A DNA stretch of 52,947 nt from Candidatus Puniceispirillum sp. (GTDB lineage: Bacteria; Pseudomonadota; Alphaproteobacteria; Puniceispirillales; Puniceispirillaceae): contig JABJBD010000084.1 in NCBI GenBank assembly GCA_018668795.1, forward strand, positions 1-52,947. The letters are read 5' to 3'. The translations under genes and the position numbers were made by a program. Position 1 is the stretch's first letter. Each line of letters opens with the position of its first letter. Under the pieces are notes generated by a model. That model was not told the origin of the DNA. It did no database searches and saw nothing but the letters and a program-made list of their open reading frames with translations. Positions 35,518-45,132 of the stretch are shown here, one piece after another.

Positions 35518-35532
35518 CTAATCTCCGATTAG
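35518..35532 (-). promoter_or_regulatory. inverted repeat around the fba ribosome-binding site
   Basis: CTAATC-GGA-GATTAG reads on the mRNA just before the fba start, with the Shine-Dalgarno GGAGA across loop and stem. The 6-bp stem could dampen initiation. Confidence 0.25.
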
Positions 35533-35541
35533 GTGTAGCTG

Positions 35542-36495
35542 TTATGAATGATAGCCGATTATAACGTCAACTTCATTCATTGATCCAAAAATAAATGGAA
35601 TTCGCTCATGTAAATTTTGAGGTTGTTTGTCCAGAATGGCATTTGTACCGTCAGTGGCCTTGCCACCTGCCTGTTCAACAAGCATCGCCACAGGATTTGC
35701 TTCATAAACCAGCCTGAGCCGGCCTTGTGCATAGCCATCACGCTGATCAGCTGGATACAGAAACACCCCGCCTCGGCGAAAAATACGCCATGCATCCGCA
35801 ACAAGCGAACCCACCCAGCGCATATTATAGCTTTGTTGTAATCTACCCGCACGACCATCGAGACAATCATCAATATAGGATTTTACTGGTGCATGCCAAT
35901 GCCAATGGTTTGAGGCGTTAATGCCAAATTCATGCGTATCAGCGGGAATGACTACCTGCCAATCCATATCACAGAAACAACCGTCATCATCCATCTGGAA
36001 GGCCATCACACCATCACCCAGTGTCAATAACAAGGTTGACTGTGGGCCATAAACAAAAAACCCAGCCGCAAGCTGGTTACGTCCGCTTTGTAAGGTACCG
36101 CCCGAAACCGGCATGATCGAAAAAATTGTGCCGATCGAAACATTCGTATCGATATTTGAAGAACCATCAAGCGGATCACTTGCGACAATCAGCGACCCTT
36201 GTTCGTGAAGCGGTATCGGCGCATCCTGTTCTTCGGACAGATAGATCGCCACCCCCGCATTGCGCAACTGCGCCGTAATCAGTTCATCAGCCAGAACATC
36301 AAGTGCCTTTTGATCGTCACCATCAGCATTTGCACTACCTTTAATGGCACCAAGATTAGCCGCCTTATCAGGTGTCCGGATCAGTCTGGAAATTGCCGCC
36401 GCCGCCGCCGCCAGCCCACTCACCGCACGGGCGACATCAGCATATATATCTGATTGTTCGGCATGCTGTTTTAAGACGGCATCAAGGTCCGGCAT
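35542..36495 (-). CDS. fbp: fructose-1,6-bisphosphatase, class I
   Basis: A 317-residue class I FBPase. The metal-binding signature DPLDGSSNIDTNVSIGTIF lies near residue 108 and a second motif YNMRWVGSLVADAW in the C-terminal half. It removes the 1-phosphate for gluconeogenesis and pairs with fba downstream. The ATG at 36495 follows AGGAGA; an in-frame TTG at 36498 overlaps less well. An Ala-rich GCC repeat region encodes residues around 30-36. Confidence 0.93.
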   Translation of the reverse strand: MPDLDAVLKQHAEQSDIYADVARAVSGLAAAAAAISRLIRTPDKAANLGAIKGSANADGDDQKALDVLADELITAQLRNAGVAIYLSEEQDAPIPLHEQGSLIVASDPLDGSSNIDTNVSIGTIFSIMPVSGGTLQSGRNQLAAGFFVYGPQSTLLLTLGDGVMAFQMDDDGCFCDMDWQVVIPADTHEFGINASNHWHWHAPVKSYIDDCLDGRAGRLQQSYNMRWVGSLVADAWRIFRRGGVFLYPADQRDGYAQGRLRLVYEANPVAMLVEQAGGKATDGTNAILDKQPQNLHERIPFIFGSMNEVDVIIGYHS

Positions 36496-36510
36496 CAATC
36501 TCTCCTATTC

Positions 36511-36548
36511 AATAAAATACGCCCGACACCAATTAGTGCCGGGCGTAT
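36511..36548 (-). terminator. Rho-independent terminator after the Bax inhibitor-1-like gene
   Basis: A 13-bp stem (36517-36529 with 36536-36548, one G-U pair) with a 6-base loop, followed on the minus strand by TTTTATT. It lies between the gene at 36572 and the start of fbp. Confidence 0.75.
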
Positions 36549-36571
36549 GATGTTCAATCTAGCCATCTAGC

Positions 36572-37291
36572 CTATTCACGATTTCCAAACAAACGCAGGA
36601 TGAACAGGAACATATTGATAAAATCAAGATACAGCATCAAAGCACCAAAAATTGATTTTTTTCCTGATTCTTCAGCGCTGTCACCAGCCATATACATTGA
36701 CTTGATGCGCTGGGTGTCCCATGCGGTCAAACCAGCAAAGATCAATACGCCTGCAACTGAAATCACAAATTCCAGCTGGGTTGATGCCATAAAAATATTC
36801 ACCACGGATGCGATAATCAGGCCAAAAAGACCAATTACCATAAACGAACCCATTGCAGACAGGCTTCGTTTTGTTGAATATCCGTAAAGGCTAAGACCCG
36901 CAAAAGCACCAGCCGTAATAAAGAATGCCCGTGCCACACTTGCCCCTGTATAGACAAACAGGATGGACGCAAGCGACAGCCCCATCAAAGCGCCATAAAT
37001 GTAGAACATGTTCCGCGCTTTGGTCGCCGACATTGCATTCATGCGCGCTGAAAGCCAGAAAACCATGCCAAGCGGTGCCAGCATAACCACCCATTTTAAA
37101 GGTGTGCCGTAAACCATTTGGCCAATTGCTGGAACGGTCATGACCGCCCATTTCATGGCAAAAGCAAAAAAGCCTGTCAGCAACAATGCTGTGGTCATGT
37201 GATTATACACGCCAAGCATGTAGCTACGCAGTCCGGTATCAATTTGCGCGGATTGTGCCGCGGCTGTATTCATAAATCTGTTGTCTTGCAT
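36572..37291 (-). CDS. Bax inhibitor-1/YccA family membrane protein
   Basis: A 239-residue protein with seven hydrophobic segments. The BI-1 family features include a soluble N-terminal tail of about 25 residues and GLTAWDTQRIKSMY plus LYLDFINMFLFILRLFG near the C-terminus. Relatives include YccA, which inhibits FtsH, and TMBIM calcium channels. The ATG at 37291 follows GGGGG. A strong terminator follows. Confidence 0.9.
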   Translation of the reverse strand: MQDNRFMNTAAAQSAQIDTGLRSYMLGVYNHMTTALLLTGFFAFAMKWAVMTVPAIGQMVYGTPLKWVVMLAPLGMVFWLSARMNAMSATKARNMFYIYGALMGLSLASILFVYTGASVARAFFITAGAFAGLSLYGYSTKRSLSAMGSFMVIGLFGLIIASVVNIFMASTQLEFVISVAGVLIFAGLTAWDTQRIKSMYMAGDSAEESGKKSIFGALMLYLDFINMFLFILRLFGNRE

Positions 37292-37358
37292 TTTGTTACC
37301 CCCAAAATGGTCAGAGTGTGATTAGAAGATAGTCATCCGAACGGCTATTATCAAGATA

Positions 37359-38492
37359 TTAAGCCGATGCTGATTCAGTTGTTTTTGGTTTCTTTTCACG
37401 CGGCGCGCGCTGGGACGCTGATTTCAACTGTCCACAAGCTGCAAGAATGTCACGGCCACGTGGTGTACGCACCGGCGATGCATAGCCAGCCTTTAAAACA
37501 CGCTTGGCAAATGCCTCAATTCGGTCATCCTTGGAACAGACATATGGACTCCCTGGCCACGGGTTAAACGGGATCAGATTCAGCTTTGACGGTATGCCTT
37601 TTATAAGAGCCAGAAGCTGGCGGCAATCTTCATCACTATCATTAACACCGTCCAGCATAACATATTCCCACGTTATCCGGCGCGCATTCGAAAGCCCCGG
37701 ATAATTACGACATGCTTCAATTAACGCGTCTAGCTTGTATTTGCGGTTGATTGGAACCAGCTCATCACGCAATTCGTCACGTGTTGCGTGCAGCGAGATT
37801 GCAAGATTTACACCCAGCTCTTCGCCAGCGCGTTTGATTTCGGGCACCACACCTGATGTTGATAGTGTGATTCGGCGCTTTGACACCGCGACACCTTCAC
37901 CACTCATGATGATACGCATAGCTTCAGCAACATTTTCATAATTAAAAAGCGGTTCACCCATGCCCATCAATACAATATTTGTCAGCCGCCGCCCATCGCG
38001 TCCAGCTGGCCAGTCTGCCAATTCATCCATTGCCAGCATGACCTGACCACAGATTTCGTCAACTGTCAGATTGCGCACCAGCTTCTGAGTTCCCGTATGG
38101 CAAAAGCTACAGGTCAGCGTACAGCCAACCTGTGACGAAATGCACAAAGTACCGCGCGTCTTGTCCGGAATATAAACCGCTTCGGCTTCGTTACCATCCG
38201 GAAAGCGCAACAACCATTTTATTGTCCCGTCTTTTGAATTCAAACGTTGTGAAACTGCCGGACGATCCGCTTTATACATTGCAGATAATTGTTCACGAAC
38301 AGGCTTGCCAAGATCAGACATTTCATCAAAATTTGTCAAACCATGCCGCCACACCCAGCGCCATATCTGCTTAGCGCGAAACTTCGGCAGGCCAATCGCG
38401 GTGATTTGTTCTTCAAGTGCCGCTTGTGAAAGCCCAAGCAGATTTATGCGTTGGTCGGCATCAGAAACAGGCGGCAAGGTCTGATCGGTCAC
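37359..38492 (-). CDS. rlmN: 23S rRNA (adenine2503-C2)/tRNA methyltransferase
   Basis: A 377-residue radical-SAM methyltransferase. The iron-sulfur motif CxxxCxxC is Cys124, Cys128 and Cys131 (GCTLTCSFC), and MGMGEPLFNYENV, the helix-turn GLSNARRITWEYVMLDGVN and the C-terminal VRTPRGRDILAACGQL carry the second catalytic Cys. It methylates A2503 of 23S rRNA and A37 of some tRNAs. It starts with GTG, and GTGA overlaps the ialB stop, so the two are coupled. Confidence 0.93.
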   Translation of the reverse strand: MTDQTLPPVSDADQRINLLGLSQAALEEQITAIGLPKFRAKQIWRWVWRHGLTNFDEMSDLGKPVREQLSAMYKADRPAVSQRLNSKDGTIKWLLRFPDGNEAEAVYIPDKTRGTLCISSQVGCTLTCSFCHTGTQKLVRNLTVDEICGQVMLAMDELADWPAGRDGRRLTNIVLMGMGEPLFNYENVAEAMRIIMSGEGVAVSKRRITLSTSGVVPEIKRAGEELGVNLAISLHATRDELRDELVPINRKYKLDALIEACRNYPGLSNARRITWEYVMLDGVNDSDEDCRQLLALIKGIPSKLNLIPFNPWPGSPYVCSKDDRIEAFAKRVLKAGYASPVRTPRGRDILAACGQLKSASQRAPREKKPKTTESASA

Positions 38493-39028
38493 TTGCAGGT
38501 CTTATCTATAATTGACTTTGTTTTGGTGAAACCAGACAGTAAATAAGTATCTGTAGTAACGGTTCCACGGCTTGACGTGCCAATGATTGACATTTTCGTA
38601 CCCCGTTTCATTGCCGTAATCATCGCATCGTCATCTTCTTCGCTTTCGGCATAGGCACGATCTTCGATTGTGAACAGGGTAAATTTGCGATTGTCAATTT
38701 TGACCGTTACATCCGATTGTTTCTTATAATTGTAACCAGCAATGACCTGAACAACATTGCGCTCAGCCTTGCCTGGCCCATGCGAAACAAAAACGCGCGT
38801 TTCACCTCGGTTCGCTGGGTCATATTTACCAGCACTTTTTTTCGGTGCGCTACTGATGAAGCAAACACGAACACCATTATCATTATAGCGATAGGCACCC
38901 CAATCTTTTGAGACCAGCATTTCAATCGGCTCTGATGCTGCTATCGATGGTGTGACTCCAATTAGAAATATACCGATAAACGGCACCAGCCACAGCATCC
39001 TAAAAAATTGTTTAGTCCCTATATTCAT
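38489..39028 (-). CDS. invasion-associated locus B (IalB) family protein
   Basis: A 179-residue exported protein starting at the ATG at 39028. It has a signal peptide ending near residue 30 (TPSIAA), then DWGAYRYNDNGVRVCFI and FTLFTIEDRAYAESEEDD, the typical pattern of the IalB domain found across alphaproteobacteria. Its role outside Bartonella is unknown; it is a periplasmic or outer-membrane-associated protein. Its stop overlaps the rlmN GTG start. Confidence 0.85.
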   Translation of the reverse strand: MNIGTKQFFRMLWLVPFIGIFLIGVTPSIAASEPIEMLVSKDWGAYRYNDNGVRVCFISSAPKKSAGKYDPANRGETRVFVSHGPGKAERNVVQVIAGYNYKKQSDVTVKIDNRKFTLFTIEDRAYAESEEDDDAMITAMKRGTKMSIIGTSSRGTVTTDTYLLSGFTKTKSIIDKTCK

Positions 39029-39284
39029 CTTTTCCGATATCCCCGTAACCTTTGTTAGCATGGCTGACTATCTTAATTGGCGCATTACATAGTTCAATTA
39101 TGGCCAAATTAGTGATCTTCAACAGGCAAACACCCGTATGTTAACACATAATTTACATCGTGTGTTTTACGGCAGGTAGCAGAGCGATGCAAAGATTTTC
39201 AGAACCAAACCTCTAAAAAGCCACAACTCAGTCTTTGATAACCAGCTATATGGCAAACTATTTCATAACCTACCGCTTGATAGC

Positions 39285-39968
39285 TTAGGGAATTCTGGCA
39301 AGCAACGCCTGTACAGATGGCATGATACGTCGGGTTATCTCCCGAATCCCTGACTCATTTGGATGCATCCCGTCACCAAGATTCATGTCCGGTACCATTG
39401 CAACGCCATCAAGAAAAAATGGGTAAAAAACAATATCACCGCGCGCCGCAAGACGCGTATAGGATTGATCAAATGCGTTGACATAATCAGTGCCAAAATT
39501 TCTAGGTGCCTGCATTCCCGCCAAAAGAACAGCTATATTTTCGGCCTGAAACCGATCAATAATCGCTTCCAGATTACGGTAAGTCGCTTCAGGATCAAGA
39601 CCACGCAGCAGATCATTCCCCCCCAGCACGATGATTGCCGCATCAGGATTATCAGCTAATGACCAATCAAGCCGCGCCAAACCGCCTGCTGTTGTATCAC
39701 CCGACACCCCTGCATTGATAACCGTTACAGCAACACCGTCTTGCAAAAGCGTCTGTTCCAACATCTCCGGAAAAGCCTTGCCTTGCGGCAAACCGTGACC
39801 CGCCACTAACGAGTCTCCCAATACCAAGATACGTGCCGGCGCTTGGTCTGCTAGTGCTGGTTGTTTCAGGCCAAAAACAAAGCTTGTGACTAGCACAAAT
39901 GCAAACACCAGAACCGACTGGTAAAAAAAGCGTGGATAGTGATTGATAAAGCCCAAATTCAACACCAT
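39285..39968 (-). CDS. tesA: TesA-like GDSL/SGNH esterase (arylesterase/lysophospholipase)
   Basis: A 227-residue SGNH hydrolase. The N-terminal hydrophobic stretch (FYQSVLVFAFVLVTSFVFG) should be a signal peptide or anchor. It has catalytic Ser in LVLGDSLVAGHGLP, block II GVSGDTTAGG, block III GGNDLLRG and block V DGMHPNESG. It hydrolyses acyl esters or thioesters in the periplasm. It is divergent from an ABC ATPase and FtsX-type permease, as tesA is from ybbA-ybbP in E. coli. The 226-base gap upstream shows no other recognisable feature. Confidence 0.9.
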   Translation of the reverse strand: MVLNLGFINHYPRFFYQSVLVFAFVLVTSFVFGLKQPALADQAPARILVLGDSLVAGHGLPQGKAFPEMLEQTLLQDGVAVTVINAGVSGDTTAGGLARLDWSLADNPDAAIIVLGGNDLLRGLDPEATYRNLEAIIDRFQAENIAVLLAGMQAPRNFGTDYVNAFDQSYTRLAARGDIVFYPFFLDGVAMVPDMNLGDGMHPNESGIREITRRIMPSVQALLARIP

Positions 39969-40194
39969 ATCTCTAGTCTGATAAAAATAGATAGGCCGCT
40001 AAGCCTGTCTGCCATGTAATTGCTATGAGGAGATGGGGGTTCAAAGCGTGATTGTCCAGAGCTTCATGTAACGGCAGTTCAACGCACCGCTGTCACGATC
40101 CGGCACTCAAGCACAATCGAGCCCACTCACCGCGCCATAAAATTAATATCAATCATCAAATACCCAATTATTAAAGAACGCCCAAGGAAGTCAT

Positions 40195-40923
40195 ATGACC
40201 AATATACAGGACAACAAAGCCACCATCAACACCAAGCCGGTGATTGACCTGGACAATGCACAACTTAGCTTTGGTGAAAAAGCCAAGCGGGTTGATGTTT
40301 TAAAAGGGATAACGTTGCGCATTGAAGCTGGTGAAACAGTCGGCGTCCTTGGGGCAAGTGGCGCTGGTAAAACAAGCCTTTTGATGGTCATGGCTGGATT
40401 GGAAAATGTTACTGACGGCACAATTGCGCTAGCTGATTATAATATAACAAATATGCCTGAAGATGCATTGGCTGCATTGCGTCGTGACAAGGTCGGCATA
40501 GTATTTCAGGCATTTCGTCTGATCGCGTCAATGACTGCCTTGCAGAATGTTTCGATTCCCCTTGAGCTGGCTGGCAACATCGATGCTACGGCACGCGCAA
40601 GCGCGGCCTTGGAATCAGTTGGTCTTGGTCACCGACTTCATCATCTGCCTGATCAAATGTCAGGGGGGGAACAGCAACGCGTGGCGATTGCCCGTGCGAT
40701 TGCACCCAACCCACGCATCCTGTTAGCTGACGAACCTACTGGAAATCTGGATAGTACAACCAGTGAAAAAGTTATAAAAACTCTATTTGAAAGTGCCGCT
40801 AACGCAGGCGCCGCCTTGGTGTTGGTAACACATGACGCCAGCCTCGCAGCGCGATGTAGCCGGATCATTCAGATTGAAGATGGAAAGCTTGCTGCCGATA
40901 GCAAACAGAAAAATGCAGGCTGA
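40195..40923 (+). CDS. ybbA: LolD/YbbA-type ABC transporter ATP-binding protein
   Basis: A 242-residue ATPase with Walker A LGASGAGKTS, signature MSGGEQQR, Walker B ILLADEPTGNLD and H-loop VTHD. The TGNLD tail after Walker B is typical of MacB/LolD/FtsE-like systems rather than importers. It works with the FtsX-like permease that starts 4 bases downstream. AAGGAAGT precedes the ATG at 40195. The likely role is in envelope lipid or protein processing, as inferred for the YbbA-YbbP-TesA group. Confidence 0.9.
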   Translation: MTNIQDNKATINTKPVIDLDNAQLSFGEKAKRVDVLKGITLRIEAGETVGVLGASGAGKTSLLMVMAGLENVTDGTIALADYNITNMPEDALAALRRDKVGIVFQAFRLIASMTALQNVSIPLELAGNIDATARASAALESVGLGHRLHHLPDQMSGGEQQRVAIARAIAPNPRILLADEPTGNLDSTTSEKVIKTLFESAANAGAALVLVTHDASLAARCSRIIQIEDGKLAADSKQKNAG

Positions 40924-40927
40924 AACC

Positions 40928-43471
40928 ATGGCATCCAAAACAGAACATTCTATTGAAGATAGCTCAACAAGCTGGACGCTTGCCTGGAGATTTGCCCGCC
41001 GTGAAATGCGCGGTAGCTTGCGCCGATTTCGTGTGTTTTTGGGTGCTTTACTTCTAGGCGTCGCTGCCATCGGAACTGTTGGTTCGATTGCGGATGCCAT
41101 GCGCAATGGCATTTCTAATAATGCGCGTGTTTTACTTGGTGGTGATATTGAGCTTAGTAGTCGGCACACGCCACCTGACGCCGACATTATATCTATGGCA
41201 GAAGAATATGGCACTATTTCGCATATCGTTCAGATGCGTGCGATGCTGCAAGGTGGCGATCGGCGAAAGCTTGTCGAACTAAAAGCGGTGGACGATAAAT
41301 GGCCATTGATCGGCAACGCCGTAATTGAAGGCGCACCATCATTGAAAGTGGCATTGGCAGATGGTGGAATTGTAGCAGACCCATCCCTATTACGTTCACT
41401 TGGTCTGGCCATTGGCGATGAAGCACGCCTTGGCGACATGAATGTCCGTATCGCGGGAAATCTGATCACCGAACCTGATCGGTCAATCAGTTTTGTCAGC
41501 TTTGGACCTCGTGTATTAGTCTCACAAGAAACCCTCGCCAAAACCAGTTTGCAACAACCAGGCTCTTTTATCAGCTACAAAACACGCCTCATCCTCGATA
41601 ATCCAGCCGACAGTGTCACCACCACTAATGCCCTAGAAGCGCGCGCCGAAAGTACGCATGTACGCATACGCAACCTGCTTGATGCCGCGCCAGGCTTTGA
41701 TACATTTATCAATCAAGCTGAGATTTTTCTGGTTCTTGTTGGTTTGACAGCTTTGCTTATTGGCGGGCTTGGCGTTGCTGGTGCAGTGCGTGCTTGGTTA
41801 ACCAGCCGGATGCCCGTGATCGCAACCTTGAAATGCCTTGGGGCACCATCCAAACTGATCTTCCGTATCTATCTGCTTCAGGTCATGTCGATCACGATGA
41901 TTGGCGTGATTGCTGGCGTAATGGTGGGGGCGATTGCCCCGCTTTTTGCTATTGATGTTTTGTCCGGTTATGTGACCGTTCCGCTTGATATAACGCTTTA
42001 CCCTCGGCCACTTCTGATTGCGGCCGGTTTTGGCATTGGTACATCATTCCTGTTTGCTTTATGGCCACTTGCCAAAGCAGAAGAAGTGCGGGCAGCGCAT
42101 CTTTTCCGAAGCCTGAATGATATGCCAGGTGGCTTGCCCAAGCCGCTTTATTTAGGCATTAGCTTGATAACTATTTTGGCTCTAAGCGTGTTAGCGTTTC
42201 TGGCCACTGGTAACCTGCTGATGACTGTTAGCTTTATCGGTGGATCGATCCTGTCACTTTTTCTACTTGCGGGGCTTGGTGATGCAATGGTTTTTGTCCT
42301 GCGCCGTGTACCAGCCCCACATATGGTTCCTGTTCGCCTTGCTTTATCGGCCATTACCCGCCCCGGATCACCGGTGCGTTCGATGGTCATTGCCTTTGGC
42401 CTTGGCCTGTCGGTTCTGGTCGCGGTCTCGGTGAGCGAGGCAAATCTGAACCGGCAAATCGATGCGCGTGTTGCCGAAGATGCGCCGGCGTGGTTTTTCA
42501 TCGATATTCAACCGCACCAGATTGATGCCTTTGAAACCACAGCTGGCAGCATTGCCGGTATTTCCAACATATCCAAGACACCTATGTTGCGGGGTCGCGT
42601 TTCGGCTCTTAATGGCGTTCTTTCATCGCAAATTGATGCCCCGCCTAACGCGGAATGGGTTTTGCGTGGTGATCGTGCTCTGACATGGTCTGCAACCCCG
42701 CCAAAAGGCAGTGACATTGTCGAGGGGACATGGTGGCCTGCCGACTATAAAGGTCCACCTCTTGTGTCGATGGCAAAAGAAGAGGCTGATGAATTTGGGC
42801 TGGTTCTTGGTGATACGATCAGCGTCAATGTTCTAGGCCGCAACGTTACAGCAGAGATTGTGAATTTCCGGCAGATTGACTGGCAAAGCTTTAATATTAA
42901 TTTCCTGTTCGTGCTCACACCTGGGGTTCTGGACAAGGCACCACATAGCTGGATCGCCACAACCGACGCTGTGGATGATGCCGCTACTGACGCGGTTGAG
43001 CGGGCGGTAACTGATCAATTTTCAAATGTCTCGGCGGTTTCGGTAAAAGAAGCTGTAAGCTTGGCGCAACGCGTAATTGGCTTGCTTGGCGGTGCTGTCC
43101 AGATCACCGCACTGGTCACACTTGTCGCTGGCATTGCCGTTCTGGCAGGTACTGTTGCCAGCACCGAGGCCCAGCGCCTTTCGGACAGCGTCATTTTAAA
43201 GGTGCTAGGCGCTACCCGCCTATCTATAAGCATCGCATGGTTTCTGGAATATGCCTTTCTGGGGATACTGGCTGGCATTGCGGCCGCCATCATAGGCTCA
43301 CTTGCAAGTTATGGGCTGGTTGAGCGCATTCTCAATATCGAGTTTGAGCTTGATATTATGCTGGTTCTAATCACCACCTTGGCAGGTGCTGGGGCAACAG
43401 CCTTACTTGGTCTTGCGGGCGCGATTAAAACCCTTGGCCATAAACCTGGGCCCCTATTACGCGAAGTTTAG
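40928..43471 (+). CDS. ybbP: FtsX-like ABC transporter permease (YbbP type)
   Basis: An 847-residue permease with an N-terminal transmembrane helix (VFLGALLLGVAAIGTVGSI), a large periplasmic domain, and four helices of the FtsX domain at about 255-430. A second, related unit spans the C-terminal half with four helices at the end, so it is a duplicated YbbP-type protein. The ATG at 40928 is 4 bases after the ATPase stop; an in-frame ATG at 40913 is an alternative. Substrate unknown; the partner ATPase and the divergent tesA match the E. coli layout. Confidence 0.88.
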   Translation: MASKTEHSIEDSSTSWTLAWRFARREMRGSLRRFRVFLGALLLGVAAIGTVGSIADAMRNGISNNARVLLGGDIELSSRHTPPDADIISMAEEYGTISHIVQMRAMLQGGDRRKLVELKAVDDKWPLIGNAVIEGAPSLKVALADGGIVADPSLLRSLGLAIGDEARLGDMNVRIAGNLITEPDRSISFVSFGPRVLVSQETLAKTSLQQPGSFISYKTRLILDNPADSVTTTNALEARAESTHVRIRNLLDAAPGFDTFINQAEIFLVLVGLTALLIGGLGVAGAVRAWLTSRMPVIATLKCLGAPSKLIFRIYLLQVMSITMIGVIAGVMVGAIAPLFAIDVLSGYVTVPLDITLYPRPLLIAAGFGIGTSFLFALWPLAKAEEVRAAHLFRSLNDMPGGLPKPLYLGISLITILALSVLAFLATGNLLMTVSFIGGSILSLFLLAGLGDAMVFVLRRVPAPHMVPVRLALSAITRPGSPVRSMVIAFGLGLSVLVAVSVSEANLNRQIDARVAEDAPAWFFIDIQPHQIDAFETTAGSIAGISNISKTPMLRGRVSALNGVLSSQIDAPPNAEWVLRGDRALTWSATPPKGSDIVEGTWWPADYKGPPLVSMAKEEADEFGLVLGDTISVNVLGRNVTAEIVNFRQIDWQSFNINFLFVLTPGVLDKAPHSWIATTDAVDDAATDAVERAVTDQFSNVSAVSVKEAVSLAQRVIGLLGGAVQITALVTLVAGIAVLAGTVASTEAQRLSDSVILKVLGATRLSISIAWFLEYAFLGILAGIAAAIIGSLASYGLVERILNIEFELDIMLVLITTLAGAGATALLGLAGAIKTLGHKPGPLLREV

Positions 43472-43516
43472 AAGATACAGTTGCGATAGACCCATCTATC
43501 GGCTATGAAATGCCTC

Positions 43517-44740
43517 ATGAGCACGCAAGATATTAAAAAAGTTGTTCTCGCCTATTCGGGTGGTTTGGACACGTCGGTCATTCTGCGGTGGTTACAAGAC
43601 CATTATAGTGCAGAGGTTGTAACCTTTACTGCCGATATCGGCCAGGGTGAAGATATTGAACCGGCGCGCGCCAAAGCTGAACTTATGGGCATCAAGCAAA
43701 TTTATATCGAAGATTTGCGTGAAGAATTTGTCCGCGATTATGTGTTTCCCATGTTCCGTGCCAATCCGCTTTATGAAGGTAGCTATCTTCTTGGCACCTC
43801 GATTGCGCGTCCATTGATTGCAAAACGGCAGATTGAAATCGCTCGTGAAGTCGGTGCCGAAGCCGTATCGCATGGTGCAACAGGCAAAGGCAACGATCAG
43901 GTTCGTTTCGAACTTGCCTATTATGCGCAACAGCCCGATATAAAAGTGATCGCGCCTTGGCGCGAATGGGATCTTGGCTCGCGTACAAAATTAATTGCTT
44001 ATGCTGAACAGAACCAAATTCCTATTCCTAAAGACAAACGTGGCGAAGCCCCCTTTAGCGTAGATGCAAATCTGCTACATATTTCGGCTGAAGGAAAAGT
44101 GCTGGAAGACCCATGGGTTGCACCTGAAGAATATGTATTCTCGCGCAGTGTTTCACCCGAGGACGCCCCAAATGAAGCAACTGAAATCGAGATCACTTTC
44201 AAATCAGGCGATCCAGTTGCCATTGATGGGGTCGAAATGTCACCGGCCACCTTGCTGACCAAGTTGAACGAACTTGGCGGCGCGAATGGCATTGGTCGGC
44301 TTGATTTGGTTGAAAACCGGTTTGTGGGCATGAAGTCGCGTGGCGTTTATGAAACCCCTGGCGGTACCGTTTTGCTAGCCGCACGGCGGGCAATGGAATC
44401 AATTACCCTTGATCGGGGTGCGGCGCATCAGAAAGACGAACTGATGCCCCGCTATGCTGAGCTTATTTACAACGGTTTCTGGTTCTCGCCTGAACGTGAA
44501 ATGTTGCAAGCCGCTATCGATAGTTGCCGCGATCTGGTGAATGGTATTGTGCGGGTGCGACTTTATAAAGGCAATGTCATTGTGACAGGCCGCAAATCAC
44601 CTAATTCACTGTATAATGCGGATCTGGTCACCTTTGAAGAAGGGGCTGTCGATTATGATCACAGCGACGCGCATGGCTTTATCCGCCTGAATGCGCTTCG
44701 GCTTCGGGTTAACAAACTAACCAAAGACGGCAAGAATTAG
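43517..44740 (+). CDS. argG: argininosuccinate synthase
   Basis: A 407-residue enzyme of arginine synthesis. The PP-loop ATP-binding motif AYSGGLDTSVIL is at the N-terminus, followed by FTADIGQGED and the citrulline/aspartate-binding region GATGKGNDQVRFE. It joins citrulline and aspartate with ATP. The start at 43517 gives the usual N-terminus; an ATG at 43505 is in frame but neither has a clear ribosome site. No other arg gene is present. It ends 15 bases before the convergent small gene. Confidence 0.95.
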   Translation: MSTQDIKKVVLAYSGGLDTSVILRWLQDHYSAEVVTFTADIGQGEDIEPARAKAELMGIKQIYIEDLREEFVRDYVFPMFRANPLYEGSYLLGTSIARPLIAKRQIEIAREVGAEAVSHGATGKGNDQVRFELAYYAQQPDIKVIAPWREWDLGSRTKLIAYAEQNQIPIPKDKRGEAPFSVDANLLHISAEGKVLEDPWVAPEEYVFSRSVSPEDAPNEATEIEITFKSGDPVAIDGVEMSPATLLTKLNELGGANGIGRLDLVENRFVGMKSRGVYETPGGTVLLAARRAMESITLDRGAAHQKDELMPRYAELIYNGFWFSPEREMLQAAIDSCRDLVNGIVRVRLYKGNVIVTGRKSPNSLYNADLVTFEEGAVDYDHSDAHGFIRLNALRLRVNKLTKDGKN

Positions 44741-44755
44741 ACCCCTAGCACCTAC

Positions 44756-44983
44756 TTATTCGGGAACGCAGACATCACCAACTGTGCCATCACGGTTGAC
44801 CTGTTTCAACATAATTGCCCCTGTCGGTGCTAGTGCAAAGCCTGATTGACGCATGCCAGTCGGGCATGGCGTAACCACCGCCCATTCATAGACCGCGTTA
44901 CCATTACTATGTTTACGGAACTCTTGGACATTATCCGATGTAAATGTAGCCACAAGCCCAACCACTAAAATGAGTCCTAGCAT
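44756..44983 (-). CDS. small hypothetical exported or anchored protein
   Basis: A 75-residue protein from the ATG at 44983, which follows AAAGGA by 8 bases. It has a hydrophobic N-terminal helix (MLGLILVVGLVATF) and a soluble domain with two Cys (TPCPTGMRQSGF and DVCVPE) that could form a disulfide in the periplasm. I do not recognise the family. A longer in-frame start at 45028 exists but lacks a ribosome site. The good ribosome site and stop placement make it likely real. Confidence 0.6.
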   Translation of the reverse strand: MLGLILVVGLVATFTSDNVQEFRKHSNGNAVYEWAVVTPCPTGMRQSGFALAPTGAIMLKQVNRDGTVGDVCVPE

Positions 44984-45132
44984 TATCTTTCCTTTGTTCA
45001 AGATGAAATGGCTTAATAAACCTGACATTCTGTTAGTGCGAATATCAGACTTTAAACTGTCAGTAATCTAGCTTTCAAATATGGCAAAATTCAGCCGTAA
45101 AAACGACAAAAACGGCTCATCAATTGACTTAG

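Noticed and set aside
36392..36415. GCC-type triplet repeat
   Set aside because: Simple codon repeat for Ala residues within fbp; not a regulatory repeat.
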